Source of the DNA: Plectranthus barbatus | Lineage: Eukaryota; Streptophyta; Magnoliopsida; Lamiales; Lamiaceae | DNA: 64,000 bases | Direction: 5' to 3' | Assembly (NCBI GenBank): GCA_026898455.1 | Contig: JAPKLW010001687.1 | Span: 49,769 to 113,768, forward strand | Shown: piece by piece, positions 34,231 to 46,401 of the stretch | How the letters are laid out: each line of letters starts with the position of its first letter | Numbering within the stretch: the first letter of the stretch is position 1 | The notes under the pieces: model-generated | Seen by the model: only the letters and a program-made list of their open reading frames with translations | Told to the model about the DNA's origin: nothing | The model's database searches: none | Position numbers and translations under genes: made by a program

Positions 34231-37200
34231 CGGATTTGGGTCTGCACTGGTTGAGGTTATACTTTTGTTATAGGAGCTGTCGATCAAGTTTTAATTTCTA
34301 TTATAACGTTAAGGAGAAATTTACGTTGAAGATTGGATCAATATTCTTTGTGAAGCCATCTTCTATTGAGTTATAAAAAAACTATGTTAACGAAGATCAC
34401 AATATTTTAAATAAATTAAATCAAGATATAGAACAACTATAATTTCCTTAAATATTTACACTCGCATCCCCTTTCTATTTTATTATCAACTTTGATATTA
34501 TTTACCTCTCGAGAGATTATCTTGCTGTTGTGTCTCTGCATCTATTCCTTATGTTGTTTATCGTCCTTGGATGAAGCTGTCATTGAAGGAAGCACTGAGT
34601 GAGAGTTGAGAGAGAGACATCGAGAGAGGGAATTGCAGCGGTAGAGAGGAGACTGGTGAAAAATCTATATAGTTGGACACTCAACCTCTAGGTGCTGTCT
34701 TATTTTCCCGTCATCGTCATCGGCCGAATCTGCAGAGTCGTCGTGCAACCACTCTCCAACAGTGTTGTAGTTTGGCTATGTTGGCAAGTCATCTTACCTT
34801 TGAATCATTTTCTATTCATCTTTGTAGATGCATTGATGCAGATAATAGTCGGGATTTGGGGAAAACATAGAGGAATGGGAAGATTTTCAACAGCCAAGTC
34901 GAGCTTAGGCGAACAACAAACTATCTCCGGTGCAACAACGAAGTTGAAATCCTTCAAGGAGGAAAAGATGGTTGAGATGAAAGAGATGACAGTGATGCAA
35001 GAGTTCGTTGAAGGCGTTCAAGGAGGAGAAGATGGTTGCGATGCAGGAGATGACAATGATGTAGGAGCCATATATGGCCGAATAAAGATAGTTGGAGAGG
35101 AGAAAGTAAGTACGTGGTTATAAATTAAGTAGAGAAGATAATTTGAAATTTGAATTCATGCATATTGAGATCAGAATGCACACAGTAGAAAGTGTAATAA
35201 TTAGACAGATGTATTGTAATATGGGCGTGGTAAATTTTGAACCACAACATTTTTTCTTATTTTTATATTTCATAGGACTTTGCATGGTTTAGGGCGCCGG
35301 CTGCATGAAATTTGGGCGGGGATTTGATTTGTTCTACAGTATTTTACAGTTTTGTTTTAGTATTATTATAGATTATAGATTTCTAGGGAAAAAAATGAGC
35401 CACGTTGTATCATCATTTTTTAATTTTCAAATTTCAAACATGCAAAACTTTTGAAGGGACTTGCATCATTACATCTATGACAGATTGCTTCACGTTTTCT
35501 TAGAACCCAATTCCTACCTCTCCTTATATTCAAAACAATGTTAAATTATTGGATAAATTGAAACTTGGCATATGGCTATGGTAGAGGAGTGTTTTAGATT
35601 TAATCTGCAAATCAGAGATAGTGTTAGGCATTCGTTCCTCTTTCGCCACTGTTTCAAGTTCCTCAGCTCTTTTAGATATTGTCAACAACTATTTACACTT
35701 CAAGCTTGAAATCTCAAGAACCACAACAGTAATGCTCAGCGACGGTTACTGCGATGATACATGCTTAAGGTTGTTGGAAGGCACCATGGCTGTCCTGCAA
35801 CGAAGTTTTGGAAAGTAGAGGCAAGCCATCAATTTAAGAGGTGGCTCAACCGAGGAAACGATGAACAATGATTTGGAGCCAACTCAGGTAAACCTTTGTA
35901 TTGAATAACCATCGACCACCTCTCTTGATCCGGTGGCCGTTCGGTGGCTACGGCCTTTTGAGAGGCTCACTCTACTGCTCAACTATCTCTATCTCAGTGT
36001 TGTGCAGGGTGATGGAAAAATTTTGCTATATGACGCGGCAACAACTACAAGCTGCGCTTCGGGCGAATAACATTGTAGCCGATGGTTCACGATTGCGGCT
36101 CAGCTGGACGAAGGACAAACTAGGGTTTCAAACAGGAAAGATTTCGGTCCTTGTTTAATATGGGGGAGACCAAAGCAACAAGATCGGCGGTTTGGACTCG
36201 TGCCCTTATTCATAATAGGTGACATAGTGTATATAACGCAATCTCTCTGAAATTTCATGAAAATTGAAGGTTTTCTTTTTCGCCAAAAATCATAGGAGCT
36301 TTTTTGCAGAGAAGTCCAAAACGATGTAAATAATTTTTCTATAGTGGCTTAAACTTGAATTTTTCGCTGCTAATCACATTTATTTTCAGGAGGAATATTT
36401 TCAAACTTTCATTGGTTTGGAACTGTATAAATGCAGTAATATATTTCTTGTTTCCTCTTCTGTCTTTAAATTCAAATTGCTAAGGCTTCATGAAATTCTT
36501 AACTCAGCAGTTGCACGGTAAATGTTTGATGTAATGCATATGAGGAATGAGTTATGAATATATCTTGGGGTTTAGAAATCATCGGAAATTGGATTATGCA
36601 TTATTAACATTTGGCAACAATGTAAAATTCTGCACCGGATGAAAATCAATAATTTAATAGCGATCTCCTTCGTTCGCAAGCTCAAAGTAGAACATACTAT
36701 AGAGCATATGTTTTAGCCTCCTTTTTTTTAGTAGTGCTAATTAATTTATTTTTCTTATTTTTGTTAGTTTTGTTTGCGATTTGTACTTCCAATTATAAAT
36801 TCTAGCATAAAAGACGTGGATACGTGACACAAATAAATATATAATATTACCAAACTTAAAAAAATTAAAAAACTTGACTCATCCTAAACAAGTTAAAGTG
36901 TTTGCACTGTTGATACCATTTTTTTAAATTAGTTTTAATTTCGCCTACAATAAAAATATTTTGCAATTTGTGTCCTCGGAAGTAAATTGTTATTAACCAT
37001 GTTTTTATTTGAAAATTTATTGATACTCAATAAAGTATGTTAAGATGTTTTTGTTACATCTTCTAACTTACAATGGTTAAGTTTGTGTATATGTTCATTT
37101 ATTTTTGGGTATTATAGTCAATTTTCATTTAAGTTTAACTCATTTTTTTAAGTTTATTTCTAAAATGTTAACATAATATCTTAATGTAATCATGTGGGGA

Positions 37201-37354
37201 ACTTTATGTTGGTGTACTTGGAATAAGGCGTACACAATATAGGGGAAATAATGTTTTGGCATTAATATCGAGTATAAATTAAAGGGATAATAATAATTTG
37301 CCCATTAAATATTCCTATTATAACAATATTCAACTCTCTAATTATTAAAAAAAC
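34231..37354. other. Intergenic, no gene recognised
   Basis: The stretch is mostly AT-rich. Short open frames at 34,690-35,120 and 35,620-36,160 have no recognised domain. A weak resemblance of 36,020-36,150 to a strictosidine-synthase-like segment was not good enough to call. No LTRs or terminal repeats were seen. Confidence 0.35.
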
Positions 37355-37359
37355 AAAGG

Positions 37360-38177
37360 TGATGGTGCTAATGTTAGACTTTTCCAAAGTCTAACACTGA
37401 CATTTTAACACCCTTATGTTAAACTTATCCTTCCCTTCCAAACCTTGGCGGTTACAACCGTTCTCTATTTTTTAGGGCTGCGAATCTAAACCCTAATTTT
37501 GATTTTTCTAAGATCCTAAATAACTGGGATTTTGTGTATTATTGTTACTAACTGTATATTACTATTATTTTCTATTTTATCTTATAGGAAAATAATGGGA
37601 GTGCCCCCACAACACAAAACCACCCCACGTGAGCTTAGTGGAGCTTGGAGGACGTGCAACGAAGCAGGTGGATGTGGGAAGTGATCAGGGCCACGAATGA
37701 AAGCGTGGCCAATGAGAACGTGCGCTCCAAGTAGTCGAAATAAATAGGAGATTCGAAGATTGAACACTTTGAGCGTTTAAGCAGTAAGAAAGAGTATACC
37801 ACGAGAAGTTCTTCAAGGCATTCGGATCTCAACCCTCACGAATCATTTCAGCACAAGGTTAACAAGTCTAAGGTGGAATCTATCTCCGGAGAGTGAATCC
37901 AATGGTAGAGGAGCTGTTAGAATTGTTTTGTGCTGGTTTATTTGTGAGCTTTTGTTGAATTTCTTCAAGAGAGTGAACCAAGAAGAAATTCAATATTGTT
38001 TTAATAATTTCGTTTTGTTGTGTAACTCAAAATTTCATAGTAAAATCATTTTTGTCGTGAGGCGCTCATGGGTTTAGAAATAAACACGTGAAAATTTTTA
38101 TTCCGCTGTGTCAGACTTTTCAAAATATAACTCTAACACCTTTACATTATTGGTAAACCAGACACTAAATTCTTTCA
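37360..38177 (+). repeat. 5' LTR of the Sirevirus-like element
   Basis: It begins TGATGGTGCTAATG and ends AATTCTTTCA, followed two bases later by the primer site. It contains an 11-bp hairpin at 37,372-37,396 and a possible TATA box in AAATAAATAGG near 37,739. It aligns end to end with 55,940-56,758. Confidence 0.9.
37372..37396. repeat. Perfect inverted repeat in U3 of the LTR
   Basis: TGTTAGACTTT and AAAGTCTAACA form an 11-bp stem around TCC. The 3' LTR keeps it at 55,952-55,976 and extends it by two or three pairs. Palindromes in this part of the LTR are known in Sireviruses and may be regulatory. Confidence 0.8.
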
Positions 38178-38179
38178 AC

Positions 38180-38192
38180 TGGACTCAGAGCC
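38180..38192 (+). promoter_or_regulatory. Primer-binding site of the Sirevirus-like element
   Basis: TGGACTCAGAGCC begins two bases after the LTR. It differs at two positions from the tRNA-iMet site TGGTATCAGAGCC used by copia elements, either by decay or by family preference. Confidence 0.7.
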
Positions 38193-38239
38193 TCTATTTG
38201 ACGGACTAAGTATTTGTTCCTGAGTGCAGTTTACCACTA

Positions 38240-39883
38240 ATGGATAGCTCAAGTGTTGCGGTTCGACCTTCGGTCCTAAATTATGATGGAGGTAATTATG
38301 CCTTATGGAAATCACGCATGAGAATGTATATCAAGGCAATTGATAAAAGATCATGGGCTGCTGTACTGGATGGCTGGATAGCACCAAAGACGGAAATTCT
38401 AGATCCCGAAGATGCAACAAAAATAATTGCAGTTGCTAAACCTGAAGGACAATGGACGGTCGAGGAACGACAGGTGTTAAACTGTAATTCGAAAGCGCTC
38501 AATGCTATTTTTGTGTGTGTTGATGTGCCATGTTTCAGGTTAATTTCAAGCTGTTCTGAGGCTAGGGTTGCAAGGCTCATTCTGCAAGGGAAATGTGAAG
38601 GAACGACGAATGTTAGAAGAACAAGAATGAGACTTCGAACAACAAAATTCGAAAACTTGAGAATGAATGAGGAAGAAACCATTTTTGCTTACTATGAAAG
38701 AATGACGACCATGGCTAATCAAGCTCATGCATTGGGAGAACCAATTAGCAATGAAAGACAAATGAGTACGATGATGAGATCACTTCCGGAGAGATTCAAA
38801 ATCAAGATTTCTGCTATTGAAGAAGCCCAAAATGTTGAAGCCTTGGAAATTGCTGAATTAGTAAGTATTCTTGTAACTTTTGAGATGAATTTGACTGACC
38901 AAATGCAAGAATACAAACCAAAGGGCTCAAGAAGCATTGCTCTACATGCTGGAAAAAGCAGTGTCGAAGAATCTCCAAACAAACAAATAGTAACCCTTCA
39001 AGAAGAATCAGAAGATGATGACTTAATTGAGGAGGAAATTCCGAGTCTTGCACTCCTCACTAAACGTTTTAACAAGTTTGTTAAAACTATGAAGAAGGGG
39101 AACAACAACTTCTGAAAGGGAAATTCCTCATTCTCATCCCCTTCTGCTCTCTCCAACTCATCCAGCTCCTCCAAGAAGGGAAACGACTCAACTTCAAAAT
39201 TAGGTATTAATCCTTTCTCTAATCCATCTACTTATGATACTGTGAAATGTCATGGTTGTTCAGGAATAGGGCATTTTGCAAATGAGTGCCCAACAGTGAT
39301 GAGAATGAGAAAGTTAAACTTTAACACCAATCTCAGTGATGACTCTGACATTGAGGAGGAACCTAAAAATTTTGGACAAGTTATCTTACATGTAACCATT
39401 GAAGAACATGATGAACCAATGGACCTGGAAGTGTTTGATGATGAAGAGGAAGATCAACCAATGGAAGAAGATCTAGTTGAAAAAACTAGTCAAGTTGCTC
39501 TACCTATCAAGAATGCCACAAACTGGTTTTATCAGTCTGACACTGATCTTTTTTCTTACTCTAAAAGTTCAAATGTTGTCCAGGACATTAGTCCAGCTTT
39601 TACTGCAGCATCAAGAGAAATGGACCAAATCTGCAGTCACTTTAACGTGGTTGATAGAAAGTTTGAAGAACAATCTAGGGAGCTGGCTGAGCTGAGAAAA
39701 GAAAAACTTATGCTTCAACACCAGATCCACAGACTGGAAGCCCTTCTCAGTCGTAAGGACCAGGAATTGTCAAAGTTAAAGGAAAAGGTACATGAGCTGA
39801 CCTTGTGTTTGATAAAATTAATAAAGGTAAAGGCAAACTGGATGAGATTTTGTCTGTCAAAGTCTCTGATGGTAGGGGTCTAG
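38240..39883 (+). pseudogene. gag with zinc knuckle, Sirevirus-like
   Basis: The frame starts MDSSSVAVRPSVLNYDG. It has the copia gag core (NYALWKSRMRMYIKAID, LRMNEEETIFAYYERM, MRSLPERFKIKISAIEE) and stops once at a TGA (39,113). It then continues in the same frame through a CCHC knuckle CHGCSGIGHFANEC (about 39,248-39,290), an acid stretch and a coiled-coil with LMLQHQIHRLEALLSR. A frameshift near 39,810 leads into the next frame. Apart from one stop and this shift the gene is well preserved. Confidence 0.8.
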
Positions 39884-41131
39884 GGTATGACAAGCTTAAT
39901 TCTGTCTACCCAGAAATGTTTAACTCCGAAAAAAGCATGGTGAAATTCACTAAAAAAGAGTCTAACACCTCCGAAAGCTTGTCAAAGAAAAGTCAAAGGT
40001 TTTTATTTGTCATTATTGCAATCGAATGGGACATATTAAGCCTTTCTGTAGGGTTAGAATTGCTGATGAAAAAAGAAACTTGAAGGATAATCAATGTCTT
40101 GTTGTGTACACCTCCTTGAAAACTAACATTGTAGGCACTTGGTACTTTGATAGTGGATGTTCCAGGCACATGACAGGAGATCGATCATGCCTCACTGATT
40201 TTACAGAAGTACGTGGAGGATCAGTCACGTATAGAGGAGGTGCGAAAGGAATGATAACTAGAAAGGGGACACTGAATGTGCCAGAGTTTCCCAAACTTCA
40301 ATATGTTCTGTATGTTGATGGGCTGATGGCAAATTTGATCAGCTAAGCCAACTTTGTGATGATGAAATGTCTGTCAAATTCGACAAAGACACTTGTGAAG
40401 TCTACGACAAATCTAACAAGTGTGTGATGTTTAGAAGTCGATCCAATGATAATTGTTACCAAGCAAATCAAGAAGGAAGATGTTTAATGACCAAGACCGA
40501 TAAATGCGATGTCTGGCATCAAAGGTTTGGACATGCCAGTGTGAGAAGCATGAGAAAGCTCCTTAATGCTGATGCTGTCAAAGGTGTTCCTCAACTTAAA
40601 TTCAACCCCAACAAGGTATGTGAACCCTGCACCAAAGGTAAACAAACTCGAGCCTCTCATCCTATTGTTAAAACTATCAGTTCCAAATCCTGTCTTGAAT
40701 TGGTACATATGGGTCTTATGGGGCCAATCGAAGTTGAGAGTATAAGCAAAAAGAAATGTGTGCTTGTGTGTGCCGATGATTACTCTAGGTTTACATGGGT
40801 TGAATTTATGAGAGAGAAAGCTGAAACCTTTGAACTTTTCAAGAAACTCTATAAAAGGCTTATGAGACTTTATGGTTTGTGTATCGCTCGTATAAGAATT
40901 GACCGTGGCAGGGAATTTGAAAATGAAAGTTTTTCAAAGTTCTGTGAAAAGAAGGGTTTAACCCACGAGTTTTCAGTGCCTAAAACACCTCAGCAAAATG
41001 GGGTTGCTGAAAGAAAGAATCGAACTCTACGGGAAATGGTTAGAGTTATGCTACACTCGAAACACCTTGCTAAGAAATTGTGGGCTGAGGTTGTGAATAT
41101 GGCATGTCACTTGTTAATAGAGTCTACCTAA
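39805..41131 (+). pseudogene. Second zinc knuckle, protease and integrase
   Basis: Across three frames: a linker, a second knuckle CHYCNRMGHIKPFC (about 40,012-40,053), the protease motif WYFDSGCSRHMTG (about 40,140-40,180), the GAG-pre-integrase block VWHQRFGHASV (about 40,510) and integrase. Integrase retains IRIDRGREFEN (second catalytic aspartate) and PQQNGVAERKNRTL (catalytic glutamate). In the HMDLMGP-type segment, however, it reads HMGLMGP, so the first catalytic aspartate is replaced by glycine. Stops at 40,344 and shifts near 39,990 and 40,350 also disable the product. Confidence 0.8.
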
Positions 41132-41991
41132 GACCGGGGTCAAAATTGACTCCATATGAAATTTTGAATGGTAAGAAACCCAATCTGAAATACCTTCATG
41201 TTTTTGGGTGCATTTGTTATGTTTTGAATGATCGAGACTATCTAAAAAAGTTTGAATCCAGGAGTAACAAAGCTCTTTTTCTTGGTTACTCACATAACAA
41301 AAGAGCATACCGGGTGTTGATCTTAGAGACTAACACCATACAAGAATCTGTCAATGTGGTCTTCGATGATGTAGGTACTCTACTGGACAAGGGAAATACG
41401 GAAGGCATATCAGATCTCATAGAAATCAGTTCTGAAAGGGAAAGCAACAAAGAGGACTTACCCTCAACAAGTGCAAGACCAGAGTCAGACTCAAACTCTG
41501 AGACCGATCCCATCTCTGACACCTTAGTGTCAAAGTCAGACGAACGAGAACCTCCTCTTCATATTAAAAAGAATCACCCGGTCACACAAGTTATTGGTGA
41601 TGTCTCTAAAGGAGTCGAAACCCGCAAAAAGGATCCAGTAAACTATCGAGAAATGGTAAAAATGGTATGCATGTCATCTAAATTTAACCTTCTTCACTCT
41701 ATGTGTTACTTATCTTTGACAGAACCAAAGACTGTGAGTGAAGCACTTCGGGATGAACACTGGATAAAGTCTATGCAAGAGGAATTGCATCAGTTCAAAA
41801 TTAATGATGAATGGACATTGGTACCTAGACCAAAAGACAAAAACGTGATTGGTACAAAATGGATTTTCAAAAACAAAACTGATGACAAAGGGAGTGTGGA
41901 TTTTGATGAAACATTCGTGCATGTTGCTAGATTAGAATCAATTTGTTTTCTCATAGCTATTGCATGTTCAGCTAACATCTCTCTTTTTTAG
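41104..41991 (+). pseudogene. Integrase C-terminus and start of reverse transcriptase
   Basis: The frame holds LTPYEILNGKKPNLKYLHVF and FLGYSHNKRAYRV (end of integrase) and an acid linker. RT then starts at HWIKSMQEELHQF (about 41,760) and WTLVPRPKDKNVIGTKWIF. About 20 residues (the KARLVAQGY-type block) are deleted before DFDETFVHVARLES. A TAG replaces a glutamine codon just before MDV at 41,989, and the gypsy LTR begins 8 bases later. The rest of RT is not in the window. Confidence 0.8.
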
Positions 41992-41999
41992 ATGGACGT

Positions 42000-43322
42000 T
42001 GATAAGTTCGTTATTTTGCTAACTTATCAATGAGTTTTTGTCCATTTAGTGTTCAAGACATGTAATTCTCATGATTATTTGTGCATGGTTGTATTTTGGT
42101 GTTATGATGGTGAAATCTTGCAGGAAATAGGCTAAGTCTGGAGGAAGACCGAGAACAGGCCGAATGGCTCTGTTTCGGCCGAGATGGGATGTACCTCGGC
42201 CGAGACGAAGCCCCGAGATGAACTCGCCTCGACCATATGAGGATCGACGCAGGAGCTCCATCTCGGCCGGGATGAGGTTTATCTCGGCCGAGATGCCCTA
42301 TATCTCAGCCGAGACGTATCTCGCCGGGGTGGATTTTGAAGATATTTTTGGGCCTTTCCTTTCCTGAGATTTGTTACCTTGTTGGGCATATCTGTATCAC
42401 TATATAAACACCTAAATTTCGAGTTTTAAGGGTTAGACAGTTTATTTCAAGAATCATATATTATTTCCAAGGCAGAGAATTGTGGATTATTATTTTGTGA
42501 AGTTGAAGACAGTTGATGGAATTGTTTTCTTCCATCAAACCTCAGTTTTAATGCAAGATTGTTATTTCAGGTTTAATCTTTTCATGATTTCTTCTATTAT
42601 GAATATGTTGAACTAATTTCTCAATCAGATTCTAGGGTTAAAAACCTATCTTGAATACATGGTTTAGATTTATTTATTCAAATGCCTTTTCTTGATTGAT
42701 TTGTGGAATCCTGTGTTTTAATTTAAACCTAGTTTTGTTGGCCACTTAATTAGGTTATCAGTTACTTAATTTGAGACTCAAAAGGTGATAATTGATTAAC
42801 AGGAAAAGGATTTCACAATATAATTCATTATTCTTGTCTTAAAAGGAAGGAATTAGATTATAGGAAAAATATCTGTTGTTCTTTGGAGTTATTGATTATT
42901 TCTTGAGACCGAAAGGTAAAGGATTTCAATAATCTACTTTGTAAATTGTCTTAAAAAGAAGTTTGCAATATTTTTCTGATTTCCATCTTTCAAGGAATTA
43001 AATTGGCATTTGATAAATTTATTTTACCTGTTAGTAAAGATAGTAATAAAATCCCTAGAATCTGAACTCTTGCATTTATCTGAACAACCCATTATATTCG
43101 CCCGCTGATAATAATTTTTCTTTAATTGAAGAATTGTTTCCAAATTGTTTCTGGAATTTATGATACAAAAAATCTTTTCAAAATTTGATCGCCTCAAACA
43201 ATTTTCCGAGAAGCTATAATTCAGTACTCAAGACATTCGTTATTTCATTCCTCGAGGGATCGATAATTACATTAACCGCTATATTGTTAACTATGCTAAG
43301 TCGCTAATAATTTTAGCGATCA
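42000..43322 (+). repeat. 5' LTR of the plus-strand Athila-type element
   Basis: It begins TGATAAGTTCGTTATTTTGC and ends TTTTAGCGATCA, directly before AATTT and the primer site. The palindrome array lies at 42,160-42,330. The later part is AT-rich without ORFs. No second copy exists in the window, so insertion time cannot be estimated. Confidence 0.85.
42160..42335. repeat. CTCGGCCGAG palindrome array in the LTR
   Basis: TCGGCCGA cores occur at about 42,175, 42,197 and 42,283. TCGGCCGG (about 42,263) and TCAGCCGA (about 42,305) are near-copies, mostly preceded by ATC and followed by GAT or GAC. Each copy has two CpG sites. Confidence 0.8.
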
Positions 43323-43327
43323 AATTT

Positions 43328-43345
43328 TGGCGCCGTTGCCGGGGA
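43328..43345 (+). promoter_or_regulatory. Primer-binding site (tRNA-Asp type)
   Basis: TGGCGCCGTTGCCGGGGA matches the usual Athila primer site exactly. It lies 5 bases after the LTR end. Confidence 0.92.
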
Positions 43346-43655
43346 ATTAATAGAATAAATTTTGATATTGAATTTGTTATTGGAATTTTGATTTGAGCCC
43401 TATTTTTACTGCTTTCAATTTAATTTTCGTAAAGTTTTCTTTCTGTTTCGACCGAGTTGATTTTCAGCTCGGCCGAGGCAAATTCCTGTATCTCGGCCGT
43501 TGTGCTTGCTATCCCGGCCGAGACAGACAAAAAAAAATGAAAATTTTGATATTTATTGCTTTTATTTCCTTTGCTAATTAATTCCGTACTTATCAGTTTC
43601 CGTTAATATTCCATTCCTGTTTAATCACTTTATTTTCTTTGGTTTCAGTTAGTCT

Positions 43656-45429
43656 ATGAACACAAGGAGAAGTGGAAAAGAACCAATTCCATTCGATCCT
43701 GAGATAGAAGCTACTTGCCGTCGAAACAACAGCAGAAAGAACCGATGAGGAGCCGAGAGCAGTGAGAACAAGAACATGGAAGACAATCAGAACAATCAGA
43801 ATCCTCCACCAGGCCTAACTCCTAAAGAACAGGCGGCACTAGTCCGCGAGATGCATGCGATGAGAGAACAGATTAGGGTACTGAATGAGAGGAACAACTG
43901 TAATCAGCGACGTAACAGACAGGTTGATCCACCAGAAGATGATGAAGATGAGGAGGATGATGAAGTAGAAGATCTGGGGAGATTTGATGCAGATGAGGAT
44001 GAAGATGCCATTCAAAAGAAATACCGGCCCAAGTTCCAAGAGAGTGATTTCAGAATCAGCATCAACAATAAAAATTTCGAGTTGAAGTTTGGGTTAGTGA
44101 AAATGGTTCAGCAGAACCAATATGGGGGCCGAGCTACTGAGGACCCCTACGCTCACCTTGAAAAATTCTTGATGCTCTGCAACACAGTCAAGATCAATGG
44201 CGTCAGTAAAAGTGCCATTCGAGTGCGGCTCTTCGCTTTTTCTCTGAGAGACAAAGCTCAGTCCTGGTTTTCTGCCTTAGACAAATCAGACATCAGCACA
44301 TGGGCAGAACTGAGGAATGCATTCCTGGCCAACTTCTTCCCACCCAGTGTCATCAGACAAAGAAAAAAGGATATTACCAGATTCGCTCAGAGATCAGATG
44401 AAAATTTCCATGAAGCCTGGGAGAGGTACAAAGAACTACTGAGATTATGCCCGTGCCACAATCTGAGTTTGGCAGATCAAGCTGAAACCATCTACGAAGT
44501 GCTGAATGAGAAAACAGTTGAGCTTGTGGATTCTACACTGGGGGATTCTATCATGACAAAAGGTCCCAAGAGAGCAATGGACTTCTTCCAAAAGATGGCC
44601 AATAACAGTCAGAGATGGTCCAATGTTCGACAAAGGCCTGTCAAAGTTGTGGAGCAGGCTACTACTGAGGAAGTCGACATGAAAGCCGAACTCAAAAAGC
44701 TGCGAGAGGACTTTGCAACTCTGAAATTCGGAAAGCAAGTGGCTGCAATAGAGCAAGTTCAAGTCCAAGTCCAAGAGGAAGGAAGCAGTATGGATGTGAA
44801 TTTCGTTCAGAGTGGTAACTTTCAGAATAACTACCGAGGAGGCTACCAGAACAATCAAGGATACAATCCTAATGCTGCAAGAAACCATCCTGGTTTCTCC
44901 TATTCAAACCCTCAAGGAGCAGAACAACCACCAGCTAATTTTACAACTAAAGGGGGAGAAATTGTTGAGAAAAAAAAAGCCCAATCTTGAAGAAATCCTA
45001 GCCAAGTTCATGGAAGGATCTACAGACAAAGTGGGGAAGCTTGAACAAGAAGTTTCAGGGATAAATAACAAGGTTGACTTGGTTCAGAAGCACATGAAAA
45101 TCATTGAAACACAAGTCAGCCAGATTGCCAATGCCTTTGGAGCTCAACATAAGCCCGGCCATCTTCCGAGCAATACTCAGACCAATCCGAAGAATCAGAA
45201 GAACGAGGTCAATGCCATCACTCTCAGAGGTGGAAAATCATATCAGGGGCCAAAGAATCCAGAAGCAGACCAATCAGAAGGAGAAGAGGCAGATCAGAGA
45301 GAGGAACCCGCTGAAGAAGGCTCTGTCTCGGCCGAGACAGAGCCTAAAACAGTCGAGACAAAGGAGCCAGATGCGACCGCCGCACCCACACCATCTCAGT
45401 CGGGGCAGACTATATCTCGACCAGGATAG
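43656..45429 (+). pseudogene. Athila gag
   Basis: gag starts MNTRRSGKEPIPFDPEIE at 43,656 and meets a TGA at 43,746. The same frame continues as the 404-codon stretch 43,776-44,990. The gag domain is clear: HLEKFLMLCNTVKINGV, LFAFSLRDKAQSWFSALD, ANFFPPSVIRQRKKDITRFA, EAWERYKELLRLCPCHN. A run of eight adenines near 44,972-44,979 causes a shift, and the gag tail continues in the 44,812-45,429 frame (PNLEEILAKFMEGS, then NAITLRGGKSY, an Athila signature). A TAG at 45,427 ends it just before protease. It has only two stops and one slippage site, so it is little decayed. Confidence 0.82.
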
Positions 45430-46401
45430 ATGCCAGCCAAGCCTACTCATCGCCCTCCTATGTCGTTTCCGCAGCGCTTCTCCAAATCAAAAATGAATGA
45501 AAGGTACGCACGGTTCCTTGAAAATATGAAGAAAGTACATATTAACATTCCTCTTGTAGAAGCTTTGCAGGAAATGCCAGGGTACATTAAGTTCCTGAAG
45601 GATATGGTGGCTCAGAAAAGGCCTATGCTGAAACACGAGACGGTGAACTTGTTTGAAGAATGCAGTGCAATACTTCAGAAGAAGTTGCCCTTGAAGAGGG
45701 AAGATCCTGGTTCTTTCACCATCTCCTGTGTTATAGGTGGAGAGACGTTCGGCAAAGTGCTCTGCGATTCTGGAGCGAGCATTAATCTGGTGCCGTTGTC
45801 GATATTCAAGAGACTGGAGATTGGAGATATCAAGCCGACAACTATCACACTTCAGATGGCTGATAGATCAATCTCGTATCCTAAGGGGATTGTCGAAGAT
45901 GTACTGGTAAAGGTTAAAGATTTCATACTTCCGGCTGATTTTGTTGTTTTAGATATGGAAGAGGATCACAACATCCCGCTGATTTTGGGGAAGCCATTCT
46001 TGAGGACCGGAAGAGCCCTGATCGATATTCGAGAGAGGAAACTGACATTCCGCGTCGATAATGAGTCAGTGACCTTTTCAATCTACAAATCTATGCAGAA
46101 GCACGATGACGGAAGTTATCAAGAGGAGTGTCACATGATCAACTGTTTTGAGCCAGTGATTTCTTCACCTTTCTCTTCGCTTAAATCTGATCCGGATTAT
46201 CTCGAGAATTGTTTACTGCATTCTCTTTTTTCTTCTACAGATCTTGATGCTGTCAATGAGGAAATCCAAGACCTTGTGATGGAGCTGGACATTTTCGAAG
46301 AAATTCCAAGGAATAAAGAGCTCAAAAGGGAGAAGCTGCCAGCCCGGTTCAGCAAAATTTGGAGGAAAAACGTGAAAAGGGCTCTGTTTCGCCCGAAATG
46401 A
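45430..46401 (+). pseudogene. Athila protease region
   Basis: The open frame follows the TAG at 45,427 in the same frame. It encodes MNERYARFLENMKKVHIN, the protease active site KVLCDSGASINLVPLS (about 45,757-45,804), YPKGIVEDVLVKVKDFI and IPLILGKPFLRTG. It then runs through an acid linker to a stop at 46,399-46,401. This is a pepsin-like protease that would cut the gag-pol product. The stop lies 43 bases into the overlap with the RT frame, so one frameshift separates protease from RT. Confidence 0.8.

Noticed and set aside
35900..36160. Weak resemblance to a strictosidine-synthase-like (SMP-30 type) segment
   Set aside because: Only a DGKILLYDAAT-like phrase fits, followed by a stop and a frame change; too little to call.
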